A stretch of DNA of 64,000 nucleotides. Source: Raphanus sativus. Taxonomy: Eukaryota; Streptophyta; Magnoliopsida; Brassicales; Brassicaceae. This document shows positions 34,070 through 46,541 of this stretch, in pieces. The translations under genes were made by a program, and so were the position numbers. Position 1 is the stretch's first letter, and every line of letters begins with the position of its first letter. The notes under the pieces were generated by a model. The model was not told where the DNA came from. It ran no database searches and saw nothing but the letters and a program-made list of their open reading frames with translations. The stretch covers positions 25,939,407 to 26,003,406 of the forward strand of contig NC_079515.1 of the NCBI RefSeq assembly GCF_000801105.2, read 5' to 3'.

Positions 34070-35596
34070 TGAGTAATTCATCACCTATCTGCTTATACAA
34101 CTGCAAACAGTTCATTAGTTCAAGCAAAACATCCCGAAGATGAGGTTTTAAAAGCGAAAAGAGGACAAAAACGAGGGATTGAAAAGTCGAAAGGAACAAA
34201 GATTGAACATGACCAAAGCAGAAATAAAGAAAATAATAATCTAAAGGAAAAGCTTTAGTGGAATGTTCTGTGCAGATAAGTTAACGTGGTGGTGCGTATA
34301 GATTCCAAACTACAAATCAGGCTGGACGGGGTCTTGGGTTTCTTCATTACCAGCAAAATATACCAAAATGATCGAGAGAGCTCTCTACAGAAACTGGACA
34401 TCTTCCACTTGGTTTATTTGTTCATTATTAATTTATTAGTCACCTTGTAGGCAGTAGAGTTGCCTTATATTTCCGCTTGCTGATCAACAATAATTTATTA
34501 GACAAGTCAAAACCTAATGATGTATAATGCACATACACTTTTTAGGTGGGGATTGATTTCGAAAGTTCTTACCATAGAGCCAAGCCAGTTTTTGAAAATA
34601 CACATGAAGTGCAGTTGACAGCTCCTTTTTCCGGTTTTCTTCAAGAGGCGTTTCTCTTAGCGATCGTCTTGTTTCTTCCAGGTTCTTAAGCTGATGAAAA
34701 CCAAAAGTAGGAGAGTTAAAAGAAGATGCGCACAAGTGATTCGTTTCTTATTATAGAAAAGAGCATAATAACATAGGTTTCTCTGCTGAGCTGCCATATA
34801 AAGCATCTGGCAGTGGAAATGGATTTTTCTTTGGTCGAGCCAATCTCCTCGCCACTAAACCTGTTTGGGATCTTCACATAGGCATTGATACCACAGGTAC
34901 GCAAATGATTAGATTGTTTCGTGAATAGCATTCACCAGTTATTGAAGTCAAATGAGGCTAACAAAAACGAAGTGTACCAAAAAGTTAATGAACTGGTCAG
35001 GGTCTACACAAGCAGCTGATTCAGCCTGTGCATCAGCAACGCCTGCGGGATGTGAGAGTGAATCATGTGGATCCACTGCTCCCAATGCCAATGGTTTGTC
35101 CCATTTGTTGATAATTGGCTCAACCCCCTACCTCACTCATGTGCTCCTCCGAATGAGAATAATATGTATTGTGATAGGGAAGAATAGCATATAGAAGAAA
35201 AATTACTGTTGAAACACGGACGGATGACTATGTTCTAATAGACAAAATAGAACAGCCCTACCACAAAGCAGAAGTGGAGACTTAAAGGTCAAAATACAAG
35301 AACACAACACGGCACTATCACCAAATAAACCACTTGGAAGGACCAATGATAGCACAGCATGAACAGGTTACCCAAATGCATAGGTACATACGACCTAAAG
35401 CATCTGTCCATACCAAATACATAGACGTTAACATTAGCATTCTTGGTTACTTCAAATAAATTTATATGACAGCAATCCTCCACGATAAGATGAATAACGG
35501 TTCCATTGTATCTGGAGCAAATAAGCCATTGTGAATGACCACCTTCTCCGAACATTCATCTAAAGCACTACATCGTCTCAAAAAGAACCACCCAAC
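34070..35596. other. Intergenic stretch with unassigned open frames
   Basis: Minus-strand frames at 34514-34735 and 34716-34931 include helical, charged peptide (LKNLEETRRSLRETPLEENR; RTCGINAYVKIPNRFSGEEI). A frame at 35289-35555 reads VIHLIVEDCCHINLFEV. I do not recognise these. They lack a clear start, splice pattern or domain and are best regarded as possible relics of a transposon or gene. The remainder shows no feature. Confidence 0.25.
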
Positions 35597-35720
35597 AAGA
35601 AGGTCCTCTTGTTATTCTCTTATACTGGTCTAATGGTGGAACCACTTTAAGTTTGTGTGTTATGAACATTTTTCAATCTACTATCGAGTTTCAAGTTAAT
35701 TTTTTGTCAGAATTTACAAA
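35597..35720. repeat. Second copy of the EMG1 3'-flank sequence
   Basis: AAGAAGGTCC...CTAATGGTGGAACCACTTTA...TTTTTTGTCAGAATTTACA matches 32249-32370 with scattered substitutions. It lies immediately beyond the 3' end of the strictosidine-synthase-like gene. Confidence 0.6.
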
Positions 35721-35838
35721 CAAAACATATTGTTTAAGCTCTAGAACTAAAAGCCAACTCTTTATCAACTCAAATATTATTATCACAGCTAAGTCACATA
35801 GACATACTTAACAACGTGTCGGTTTACAGTGTAGAAAA

Positions 35839-37373
35839 CTACAAATCATAAACACCAAGAAAAGGCATAAGAACAGAACCAATCCAAAGCTTCCCATCTT
35901 TCTCCTCCACTTCGCTTATAAACCTCAACCTCTTCCCTTCTTTATCCTCAAGCACCTCCAAAACTTCTCCTGATTCACTCAGCTTCAAGGCCGTCGCATG
36001 AGGTCTTCCTCCAGTGAACAGCGAGTGCAGACGCGGCCCACTTATCGGAAGTCTCAGCAACAAGTCTCTGAACCAGGCCTGAGAGAGCGAGAGCCTAGCG
36101 AAAAGACCTTTCTTCGAGTGAAGAGCGACCCAGAACTCTCCATTTGAGTTTCTTCTGATGTTGTCAGGGAAACCTGGAAGCTCAGCAAAGACGTCTTGTG
36201 TTCCCGCGTTTGGACCAGAGAGCCAAAGCCTTAGGATCTTGCAAGTGGTTGTCTCGGCTACCAGTACAAAAGACCGGTCTTTGCTCAGCGCAACGCCGTT
36301 CGCAAACGCAATGCCTTGTACTAAAACCGTCACTTTCTTGCTCGATCTGTCGTACTTCATCAGCCTCCCTGTCTTATCCACGTTCAAAACAGCAGCCAAG
36401 AATTGCCTGAAACACGACAACGCTTCATGCATCAAAGAAGAGACTTTTTTCAAGATGTTTTTTTTTCTCTGCACTTACCTTCTCTGGAATGTGGTGCTGG
36501 TGTCTGTGAAGTAAATCACATCTTCATGCTCATCGATGTCCAGATCATTGGTGAAACGAAACGGTTTCCCTTCAGCTTCAATAGCCAAGGGTTTGGCTAA
36601 ACCACCAGAAGGACCAACAATCATTAGGCCGAAGTATGCATCCGCGATGTAAAGGTCACCGGTTTTCTGATCGAAACGCAATCCCAATGGCCTTCCACAC
36701 ACATGCTCCAACTCTGGTGCAAACGGGCGTACACACATCTGCCTAAAACCAACATACATATATTCACAAAAGATGAGTAAAAGAGAAGAGGAATGAAATG
36801 CTTATCCATGTTAATATACTCAATTTCACAAGATACTAAAACTGTTTGAGAGTTTTTTTTTCCAAAAAAAAAAGAGTCTTTATGATTGTTTAAATTCAAA
36901 CATGACTAACACAAACAACCTCTGAACCTATTTATAAGACATGATAAAAACCACATTGCTAACGGAATGAGATGCTTAAACATTGTATCCATGTCACATA
37001 CTGAATTATCTAATTTGCTTAGAAACCAAACATAACGAAACTCCCCGCAACTCGTAACAAAACGACAACGTTTTGATTACCTATTAGCCGATGTGTAGGC
37101 GAAATCTGCCCATCCAGACGATTCCCCGCGCCATTTCAAGACACGACCGTCGGAGATGCCAACGTACGGACCTTCGCCCGACGGATCGAAAGCTACGCTC
37201 TCCGGACCGGAGGCTCCGGTGAGGTTAACAACCTTCGCCGACGGGAAAACATCACGCGAGCCGGCGATTTTAGGCGGTGCGAAGATTCCCGAACCTTTTT
37301 GGCTGCTTAAGGAGGCAAGGACTGCGATGGTCGTTACAATCGCTGCTGAGAAGAATACGGTGAGCATCGTCAT
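35839..37373 (-). CDS. SSL10: Strictosidine synthase-like six-bladed propeller protein
   Basis: Three exons (37373-37081, 36742-36479, 36406-35839) with GT/AG ends encode 374 residues. A short N-terminal hydrophobic segment (TVFFSAAIVTTIAVLASLSS) acts as signal anchor, then SRDVFPSAKVVNLTGASGPE begins the propeller. Conserved blocks are ESVAFDPSGEGPYVGISDGR, CGRPLGLRFDQKTGDLYIAD and FRFTNDLDIDEHEDVIYFTD, then ALSKDRSFVLVAETTTCKIL, GFPDNIRRNSNGEFWVALHS and the end LWIGSVLMPFLGVYDL. The family shares the fold of alkaloid-forming strictosidine synthase, but Brassicaceae members are not known to make strictosidine; the substrate is unknown and the location is likely vacuole or endomembrane. By position and sequence it fits Arabidopsis At3g57030. 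The tandem relatives expected between it and EMG1 are absent. Confidence 0.92.
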
Positions 37374-37399
37374 GACGGGTGATGAGTGTGAGAGATAGA

Positions 37400-39300
37400 T
37401 ATCACTACAATCACTGTTATTTGAAGAAGTTTTATTTGTCGGAACGGTTAAGAGAATCTCGTAATTGTAGTTTTGATTTCATTCGGATTTAGCCTCGGTT
37501 TAGTTGATGAGTACGGGACTACATGTTAATGGATTTTGAGTAAGCCCATTACTCGGCCCATTTTATAACAGAATTGTAATAACCAGCCCATTTATGATAA
37601 ATTCAAAAAGTGGCTCAACAAGATTCAAGAATAGTACCGGAAAGACAAAAAAAACAATACTAAAATACAAAATTATCAACTTGAGTTGAGAATAATTTTT
37701 TTTTTATTACTTGATGCATGGTGTGCCGTGTGGCACTAATGAATATAGCAAGAGTTACTAAAAATATTCAATGTCGTTAGTTTTATTAAGTACTTTTAGC
37801 AAAAAGGAATCAGTCCAATAGTTTTAACGTAAAATTACTTGTGTCATTGTGTGAGGTCTTAACAAATTGTTTTTAGAAAGTGGGAGAACAGTTGAACAAA
37901 TGCATTTTTCATATATCAATAGTATATCATAATTGATGTTTCGGAAGAGCGAGATAAATATCACTAAAATGAGTTCCAGAGCTTTAATATTATTAAACGA
38001 GCTTTTTTGCCTTAGTTATTAAACGAGCTTATTATATGAACACAATCATACAAACTTTGCATATTAAACGATAGGTGATTTGCAATAAAACACACGCGAT
38101 CGATAAAATAATATAAGAATTTGCTGGCAAATATGCAAAGAACAAAAAATAAGGCAAAAGAGATTTCTTTTTAAGGCAAAAGGGATTTGGTGTACAACAA
38201 TGTGGCTCTGGCTCTGTGTTCCATCGGAGGGACACACCCCTTGTATTGAATGTGCCCGAGCAGCTATTGTAAGGGCATTTTAAGTTTTGAGTTTACATTA
38301 TTATTATATTATACTGATTTAATAAATCTCGATATTATTAGCAAAGTCTCTTAGCAGAAAAGTGAACGCATCGTTGCATTTTCAAGCTAGCGAAGTAGGT
38401 AGTATTGTGCAAGATTTTGTCTTCAGTCCACATACACTAAGATATGCAATAGTTTCTTCCAATAATTGTACACCTAAGAACGTTATCTGGTTTCTGAAAC
38501 TTTAAACTTGTAACGTTGATAAAGATATGCAATATCGTAATTACAAAATGTATATACGACTATACGTTACGTATAGTACAAGAAATAGAATTACATATTA
38601 CTATCATTTGTAAATTATGGAAATATATTTTTATCACACATTTACATTTAATGGATTATAGTATCTAAATATTTACCAATCTATGTTAATTACTTATTAT
38701 TCGTCTAATAAGTCAGGAATGGTCATCGCGACAGGAAAAACAGGAAGAATGAAAAAGAATAATCATATAGGGAACCTATTGCCTGATATTATGAGGAAAA
38801 GGCTACAGCTAGAAGCATAGCCTTTTAAAAACTCCATCGATAATGATTTTTATTTTATAAAACGAATAATGGAAATTCAAAAGTATAAGATAAGGATCGA
38901 ACTCGATAATTTCTTTTTCTTTTAAGAATCATAGCCTTTTAACCACTCCTGTATCTTCCTTTTCATTCATTAATTCAATTCATTTTTCATAAGTACAAAA
39001 ATAATTAAATAGCTCAAAAACCATACGAAAACAAACAATGGTGGTCTGGCGGGTATCGTATCTTTTACAATAATGCATGAGGTTTGCTTCACTGTATTAA
39101 GACTATAACGCTCATTTAGCTTAGGTGTGAGTTTATCATTAATAGTAATACTGACCTCAACAAAAAAGTAATGCTGACTTAATGTAACCGTGTGTGTGAC
39201 CTTCGGTATATAATACACCAACGACTATATAATTCGAACGTCTCTACATTGAAACTATTTTTTTTTTTGTCATTTACAAGACTAGTTTTGTACGACCACT
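37400..39300. other. Gene-free upstream region
   Basis: No gene is seen. Close to the preceding gene, TGGGCC-like motifs occur (GCCCATT, GGCCCATTTT near 37550). They could belong to its promoter. The rest is AT-rich without recognisable structure. Confidence 0.35.
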
Positions 39301-39309
39301 CAGTGCTCA

Positions 39310-39569
39310 CAGGGCCGGCTCATGGTTTTCCGAGGCCCTTGGACGAAATTGTTTTTTAGGCCTTTTAATTACTAAAAGAAAATTATTTTTGCATGATTTT
39401 TGAAAATAGAGTATATTAAAATATTATTTAAAATACATAAATATTTATTTATTTTTTGTTTTCAAAAGAGTAATTTTTCTGTACAAATTTTTTTTTACAA
39501 AAAAAGTAGACCCTTATTATCATAGGTCCCGAGACGGTTGCACTGCTCGTCCCTATCACTCCAGCCCTG
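39310..39569. mobile_element. hAT-type MITE with 8-bp target duplication
   Basis: The element begins CAGGGCCGGCTCATGG and ends CACTCCAGCCCTG, giving a CAGGGC(C/T)GG terminal inverted repeat. It is flanked by perfect 8-bp duplications AGTGCTCA at 39302-39309 and 39570-39577. Termini and duplication length identify the hAT superfamily. The 260-bp AT-rich interior has no coding capacity. Confidence 0.92.
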
Positions 39570-39577
39570 AGTGCTCA

Positions 39578-41618
39578 CCCCTTGGTGTACTTCATATACC
39601 GTAAGTCGCTAACCAGTAGCGATCCTGAGTACAAACCCAATAGACATGCTTCCAGCCAATTTTAAAATATGTAAATTATCAGCTATGACACTGTCTGATT
39701 GGGAGCTAAAGATTAAAACGGACCCATGAACCTTTAGCTCTCAGACACTGTCAAAGTTAGAGATACTTGTAACTGTGAATGGTGGTCCTAACTTCAACAC
39801 GAAAACTTATCGACTCCATGACATGTGCAGCGTGTCCAATTCACATGTCGTCACTTTGACACGCGTCCACTACACAACATTCTCAATCTGTACATAAAAC
39901 TCATTTATGTAAATTCAGAGTATCATCTCTTTGTGGTTAATTATCCTGCTTACGTTAACATGTGTTAATATTTTGTTTATGCAGTTTTGGTAACATTTCA
40001 AAGAAAATATTAAAATTTCATTTTTAATTTTATTAAAAAATTATTTCAATTTTGTATTATATTATATATAAACATAACATTTGAATAGTATATTCAAACG
40101 CACACACAAACAAAACCAAAACACGGTTTTACAGATAGAAATACTATAACTTTGGTTCTTCTTTGGGATTTTTCAGTAAATGTTGATCCATATCCTTAAT
40201 TCTTTTTTCTTCTTTTTTTTGTAGAAAGGGTTTTCATTAATTTGAATAGAAGGAAAATTTACAAACAAGGAGAAGAAACGAAGTGTTCTCTACCACTGGC
40301 AAAGTTAATCAACAAGAAAACCAACTGCCAACGATACAGAAACGAGCCAACAGAGAAGCCGATAACATCTACTAACCAAACTTTTTCCTGAGCATCGATG
40401 TCGCAACCGCAAGGGAAGAGCACAGACTGAGTTGGCCATATCCTTAATTCAACTAATACATTATATATACAATGTTTTAGTGTCAAACTATTGTGATGAT
40501 GAAGTGTCAAGTGTGTGTGGATTAATAGAGAACAAAAAAAGATAGGATGTCTCATGTAAGAGTAGAAACTTCTACACCTTTGAATTTAATTACTTGAGTG
40601 CCTTACTCTTTCATGTCTACTATTTGGTCCATTTGTGTTAAATTTATCTATATATGAGCGTGTGGTAAAATCAAAACAAAGTAAAATATTTTATCAACGG
40701 AATTTCATATTGTGATTGTCACTGCCTACATGAAACTCATCAGTTTGACTTGGATATGACTGACCAGCGACGCAAAAGCCCTAGAAGTATCGAACTTGTG
40801 AAAAACAATGGGATCATGGGATTGTGATGATTTGAGTATTGAAATATAAACTGAATTTTATAGAACGTGCAAGAAGCTAAGATGCTGTTTCACAAACATT
40901 CGTTTATGAAAAAAAAAGGATAAATTTGATTTTTTTTTTTAAATGGCATAAAAATTTAAAAGATTTATTATTTGTTATTCAATTTTGTACTAAAATGTTT
41001 CTTAAATTTCGTTATTTTCAGATGGAAAAACTTAATTTATTTAACAAAAAATGAAAAGAAATGTCGAAAGAGCGAGTGACAAACAAGAACCCACTGGACG
41101 AAAGAGAGGTTACCTTTCACTGGAGGGCCTTTATCACGTGGCCCCGAGACTTCGACACATGGCCGATGATAATGGCAATCATGATGATGATAATGGGGCA
41201 CAAGGCATGACCATGGGAAACAAATCTTTGGAAGAGAATCCACACCAAACTTTTTTAATTTTCGCCATATCGTTGCCACCAATCCAACACTATCACAAAC
41301 CCCCAACTTCTCGGTAAACGCCACCATTTTTGTACGTTGTGCTTCCTTAATATATAAAATTTTTCTTATGATATCTGTTATTATGCATTGCGTTAATTGG
41401 AGGAAAAACACAAGTAATAGTTAATGATGATAAACACAAAGGGCCCTCCGACGTCACCTATATATATCTCTGAAGATTTTGCCGGGTCCCGTTTATATTG
41501 ACGACACTTTAAAATAAAACTAGGAGAAAAACACTGGACGTAAGACGAAAAACAAGTGGAGAAAATTAAATATTGTTTCTTCAAGTGGAGAAATATATTT
41601 TTCACAAGTTATCAAAAT
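39578..41618. other. Gene-free intergenic stretch
   Basis: No gene is supported. A G-box core (CACGTG) lies at about 41137. The frame of 88 codons at 41051-41317 and the antisense frame over it lack any recognisable domain and are likely chance. AT-rich sequence predominates. Confidence 0.35.
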
Positions 41619-41635
41619 AAGATACCCACTAAAAT

Positions 41636-42620
41636 GCCCAAAACTAAGCTATCTTCCTCTCTCCTCTTTTTCCTCTCTCCTTCTTCTCTCTTCTGTTCTT
41701 GGTTTTTCCTTGGTGTTCTTGAGCGTTTACTCCGGCGTTGGTCTCTCCAGCGTCGGAAGCTAGTTTTTTTCCCCAAAATTAGTTTTATCTTTGTTCTCTT
41801 GTTCTATCAAGATCCATCTTCGATATGTTTTGGAGCTCTGGAATTTTCTTCGTCGGTGTGTGTTTCCTTGCCGATTGTTTGAACATTCTGGTGTTCCGAC
41901 GAGTTGGTGTAAGCTTGGTTGAGCACAGGATTCATTTTTTTTATCTCCGATAACTGTATTTTGCGTGCTGTTTTAGATCTTGTTTCTTTGGATTCGTGGG
42001 TCTGGTTCGGTTTGAGCCATGGTAGTAAGTGTGTTGATGGTTGTGGCTTAGCAGTCTCTTGATTAGGGTATTTTGTCATTTGGTTGCTTGTCATGTGGCA
42101 AGGCTTCTTTTGGGTGAGATTCTCTCTTAGATTGTAGCGTGTGGACCGAGTTGTGTGTTCCCCTACTTGAGGTTTGAAGTCTCTGGTTCTTGGACTTATC
42201 GTTTAGCGGGCGAGGCAGCAACGATAAGGGTGGTTTCGGTGCAGAAGTGGAAGATTCCGGGTGTCGGGCTATAGGCAGCAGCGGTATCTCTCAATCAATG
42301 ATGTTTTCTCCTCTCCAAAGACTGCTAGTTTTATAATGTGGCTCTTGCGCATATATTATTCGTTTCTGGTAATTTTGTTGATGTTTCTTTGGTGTGTTTA
42401 TGGTTTGTTTTAAGCGACCCCGATGTGGGTTATAGTTGTCCTATATGGGTTTAAGTGGTCGCTTCTTATGGACCTTTTTGTTTGTTTTTTAAGTCGCTCT
42501 TGTGTGAGCTCTAGTTGCCTTTCCTATAGGCTCTTGGTTCTGGGTCAATTCTGTTTGGCCGCCAGCTTTATATGATTACTAGTATTTGCAATGAAATAAA
42601 TAACAATTTGGGGGAAAAAA
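41636..42620 (+). mobile_element. Noncoding retroposon with 17-bp target duplication (Sadhu-like)
   Basis: Perfect 17-bp direct repeats AAGATACCCACTAAAAT at 41619-41635 and 42621-42637 bracket a 985-bp insertion. The insertion is less AT-rich than its surroundings and ends in GGGGGAAAAAA, a poly-A tail on the plus strand. Long target duplications plus an A tail show LINE-mediated retroposition. There is no convincing open frame and no tRNA-like A/B box, so it is neither a LINE nor a SINE. Size and noncoding nature resemble Sadhu elements described in Arabidopsis, though a processed RNA of another kind is possible. The perfect duplication implies a recent event. Confidence 0.85.
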
Positions 42621-43006
42621 AAGATACCCACTAAAATTCGCGATAATTAAGAGGTAAGAAGGCGATTATGATGGATAAAACAACAAGTTATTTTAAGCAA
42701 AAAAAAAACAAGTTATCAATCTCGGCTTTGGATTAATTAATAAAACTAATGTTTATGATATAAAAGTTGGATGATCTATATGTATATATGTGTTGTTTTG
42801 AATAGTTCGAAAGTCGGATTATCCATATATATTTTAATTTGGAGGTCAAAGACAAATATTTTGTCTGATTATGAAAATATAGTTTTTTACCTGACTGTTC
42901 CTAAAACAAGCTATGTAAATTCTAAAATAACAGCCAGTAAAACAATAAAAAGTATCACTATAAAAAAATCACATGCAAAAAATGCCAGCAAAAATGTTCA
43001 AAAAAA

Positions 43007-43074
43007 TGTCTATCCATGGGTTGTACCTCAATCCGGAGGTTAGGTCTGTGTTATCATTAATCCGGATTTAAACC
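43007..43074 (+). mobile_element. SINE 3' fragment
   Basis: TGTCTATCCATGGGTTGTAC through TCATTAATCCGGATTTAAAC matches the 3' half of the SINE at 15392-15604 (GGGCTGTACCTC...GATCCGGGTTTAA). The tRNA-like 5' half is missing. It is a truncated copy. Confidence 0.65.
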
Positions 43075-44097
43075 TTTTTCTCAAAAAAACACCAACAAAA
43101 ACCAGCAATAGAATTATTAATTTTTTTAAAAAAATACAGATGTAATTATGTAACAGTCACTTGAAATATTATTCTATAAATTTATAAAAACAAATAAATG
43201 TCTATCAACTGATCAACCAATTAACTTCTGTTGTATTAGAAATAGATTATCATTGAAATCCCAATATCTTCTTAACTTATGGTTTCATTAACGTTTGTTT
43301 TTAAGATTTGGTGTAAGAGTAAAAAGGTTGTGGTTTAAATTAGGTATGAAAAGAAAAACTGGAATCAGAATCGAACTGAAATAATTGAGACTATAATCAG
43401 ATAGAAACTTTCAAATATCCTAACTATTTTATATTTACGTATCTAAAATAACAAAACTGAATTGGAATCGAACCAATAGCCATACCTGGATATATAATTT
43501 TTATTTATATATAATATAACTAAATGAATAAATATAATTTAAATTTTTATTAAAACAATTTGAAAGTATTTGAAAATATCAAATTATCAAAAAGATATTA
43601 ACTACCACCAAAAATATCAAAAAGTATCATACTATTTTTATCTGAAATATCAAAATAATATGAACTATGCAAAAGAATTATCAAAAGTATCTTAGCTATT
43701 CTATGTTTTACCTAACATATGAATATTTTATCCGAGTTAGCTGAATTACCAGAAATAATCGAACTAAAACCAAACGGAAATCAAAAATTTACAAGTATTT
43801 ATTGTTTTTAGTTTAACTATTTAAGCTGACTCGAATCAAAAATCTCTTTGAACCCATCTGAACTGAAAATTCGTGAGTTCCTATATTGGTAATTTATCAT
43901 TTTATCTGAACTATTCAATACTCCAAATATCCAATTCAAACCTACCTTAACTGATATCCAAAATCCAAAATATTCAGGCAGCGTTGTAGTAGTATATAAT
44001 AGCAAAGCTCTTCTCTTTTTTTTCCTTTTTGTTCAAAATCTCTCCTCTTTTTCTAATCCTTAGAAATCCTCATAAAAGATTTGTTCTAATTATTTTA
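43075..44097. other. AT-rich repeat-derived intergenic DNA
   Basis: No gene. Between 43340 and 43990 the sequence is made of repeated phrases such as AATCGAAC, AACTGAA and TATCAAAA. They resemble 6790-7270 and probably derive from the same non-autonomous element family. Confidence 0.35.
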
Positions 44098-44344
44098 CTC
44101 TCTCCTTTCATAATACTTGATGTTTTACCATAGTGCACAAAAATTAAGAAAATTGTATTTTTTAATAAAAAATATTTTAAAGATATAATTTTAAAATCAA
44201 TTGACCAATAATAAAAAAGACTGTGAAATCTAATTTGTTGAATAGTTTCCAATAAAGTTAAAGTAACCTTAAAATCTCAAAACTTCAACTAATTTGAAAC
44301 AAAATTATCTTTCTAAAACATCAAGTATTATGAAACGGAGGGAG
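44098..44344. mobile_element. Stowaway MITE upstream of ARR9
   Basis: The left end CTCTCTCCTTTCATAATACT and the right end (reverse complement CTCCCTCCGTTTCATAATAC) continue as TTGATGTTTTA on both sides, forming inverted repeats of about 30 bp. TA duplications flank it at 44096-44097 and 44345-44346. It is 247 bp long and ends about 350 bp upstream of the ARR9 start codon, within its likely promoter. Confidence 0.92.
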
Positions 44345-44695
44345 TATTAATCTACAACTTTTGTGTTCTTTCTCCCTCTGCGTTGTCTTCTTAAAAACAA
44401 AATATTAACTTTTCTATCAGAACTTGCTTTCTCCACAATTCAAAGCTAATTACTTTTATTCATTTTCCCTCTCTCTCCTTTTGCAAAGATTTGGTGAAAG
44501 AAGAAAAATAAAACATATAAATCAGATCTTGTTTTTAGCACAAACCCTTTTATCTCACTTCCTTGCATCATCTACTGAGCTTAAAATAGCAGCAAAGATT
44601 GAATTTTTCTAGTGAAGAACCAGAGAAAGTCAGAGACTTTATATCTGGGTTCATCGTTTAAAGATTAAATCTTCAGTTTCTTTTTTCTTTCTGCA

Positions 44696-45853
44696 ATGGG
44701 TATGGCAGCAGCGGAATCACAGTTTCATGTATTAGCCGTTGATGATAGTTTATTCGATCGGAAACTCATAGAGAGATTACTTCAAAAGTCTTCTTGTCAA
44801 GGTATCAAAAAACTAGTGTCAACGACATGAACAAGTCTTTTGTAGGTTGTAAGAAATAAACGAAAATAAGATCTAAGCCTTTTTATGTCTTTTTTTATTG
44901 GTGTTTGTAGTAACAACTGTGGAGTCAGGCTATAAGGCTTTAGAGTTTCTGGGTTTAAGACAAGGTATCGAGAGTAACGACCCAACTGCTCTTTCTCCAT
45001 CTCCTCAGGTTCGAAAGATTGTTTGCTCCTTTTTTTGAAAGAAGTCACTACTTCAATGCTAAGTTTTATCGACTGGTTTTTTTTGGCTTTGGACAGGAAG
45101 TGGAAGTGAATCTTATCATTACAGATTATTGTATGCCAGGCATGACTGGTTATGATTTGCTCAAGAGAGTCAAGGTACTTGTTTGTGTGTTTTTTTCTCA
45201 AATATAATCAAGAAAGTGAGATATATCTTTGGAATAAATTTCTCTTTTTGTCATTTATCTTCTCTCTTGTATGCTATTTTGATGTGTATAACATCTTTTG
45301 CAGGAATCATCAGCTTTTAAGAACATACCAGTAGTGATCATGTCCTCTGAGAACGTTCCTGCGAGGATCAGCAGGTAAAAGAACAATGAAAGATTGAATC
45401 TTTGAAGTTTGATGAGCTTGTGTTGTGCCCTTTTAGGTTGTGTTTAATCATATGGAAGGAAGACTCTTTATGTTTATTAATCATGAAAACAGATGTTTGG
45501 AAGAAGGAGCTGAAGAGTTTTTCCTGAAACCAGTAAGATTGGCTGATCTCAACAAGCTGAAACCTCATATGATGAAAACAAAGTTGAAGAACCAGAAGTT
45601 TGAAGCGATTGAAAACCCTTCAAATGACGAAAATGGAACCGCGGCAGCAGGTGAACCAGAGATTAAAGACTCGGTAGAAATGGGAATCAAAATCTTGCCT
45701 ATACAGTCAGAACCAGAACCAAAACAAGTGCTTCTGCACGTGGTACAACAAGAGGAGCAAACACCGAGTAACAACAAGAGGAAGTCGATGGAAGAAGGGC
45801 TGTCAACAGATAGACCACGTCCTAGGTTAGAGGGCATCGCAACCGCTGTCTGA
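44696..45853 (+). CDS. ARR9: Type-A response regulator ARR9
   Basis: Five exons encode about 237 residues. The start [20 protein letters not shown] places the acidic pair at Asp16-Asp17. The phosphoacceptor is Asp78 in [16 protein letters not shown]. The conserved lysine is Lys130 in [20 protein letters not shown]. The receiver domain fills the first 145 residues or so. The tail is short, variable and has no GARP DNA-binding domain, ending [16 protein letters not shown], which identifies ARR9 among the type-A regulators. It is a negative regulator of cytokinin phosphorelay, phosphorylated from AHP proteins, and in the family it is quickly induced by cytokinin. AGATT-type motifs occur in the 300 bp upstream, compatible with type-B ARR control. 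The gene looks intact. Confidence 0.95.
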
Positions 45854-46541
45854 TTTTGGAGTTCTGTAGATTGTTGTAGGAATGCTTCTGCTGATGGTAA
45901 AACACATGTTTTCACCAGGGAATGCAGTAAGTAAATATAGATGGATGATAATGTGGCTGAATGATAATGATGTATGGGGATAATGTTTATAAATACATCA
46001 GTAAATCATACATGGTAAATAACCCATTTCCCAATTTTGTTTCACTCCTTTTTTTTAAGTTTTTGCTTAAACTCAATTATCTGAAAATGGTATATAAAGG
46101 ATCAGTAGATCTGTCACTTTATCTGGAAACTATAGTTTTCAATTCAATTCACTATCAAGAACCTGTCCTACTGAACAAAAAAGGTACAGAGCTGGTATAT
46201 TCTGGTGCAGATGTGACACGGTTTGTTCCATGTTCTTGTTCTTACCTAACCTGAAATAGACTTTTAAGGACAAGTTGCGCACTGGGTCCTCTCTATCCTC
46301 TCTCCACAGATCAAGAACCTTGTTGAGAGACTTGTGTTTTACTTTCATGAAAGACACACTTTGATAATAATGTTTTTACTGCTTATGTTGGCTTTGAAGT
46401 CTATTACAAGCTTGAACACAGATTTAACTCCACATTAGCAAACATAACAGAACCAAATATGTTTTATGGTTTTACTTACGTAGATTCTTACTTCAAGAAC
46501 CTATAAAAGACTAGAAAAAACAGAGATTCTTCAAACTGAAG

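Noticed and set aside
41051..41317. 88-codon frame with an antisense frame of similar length
   Set aside because: No similarity to known proteins, both strands open. It is likely chance in moderately GC-rich DNA.
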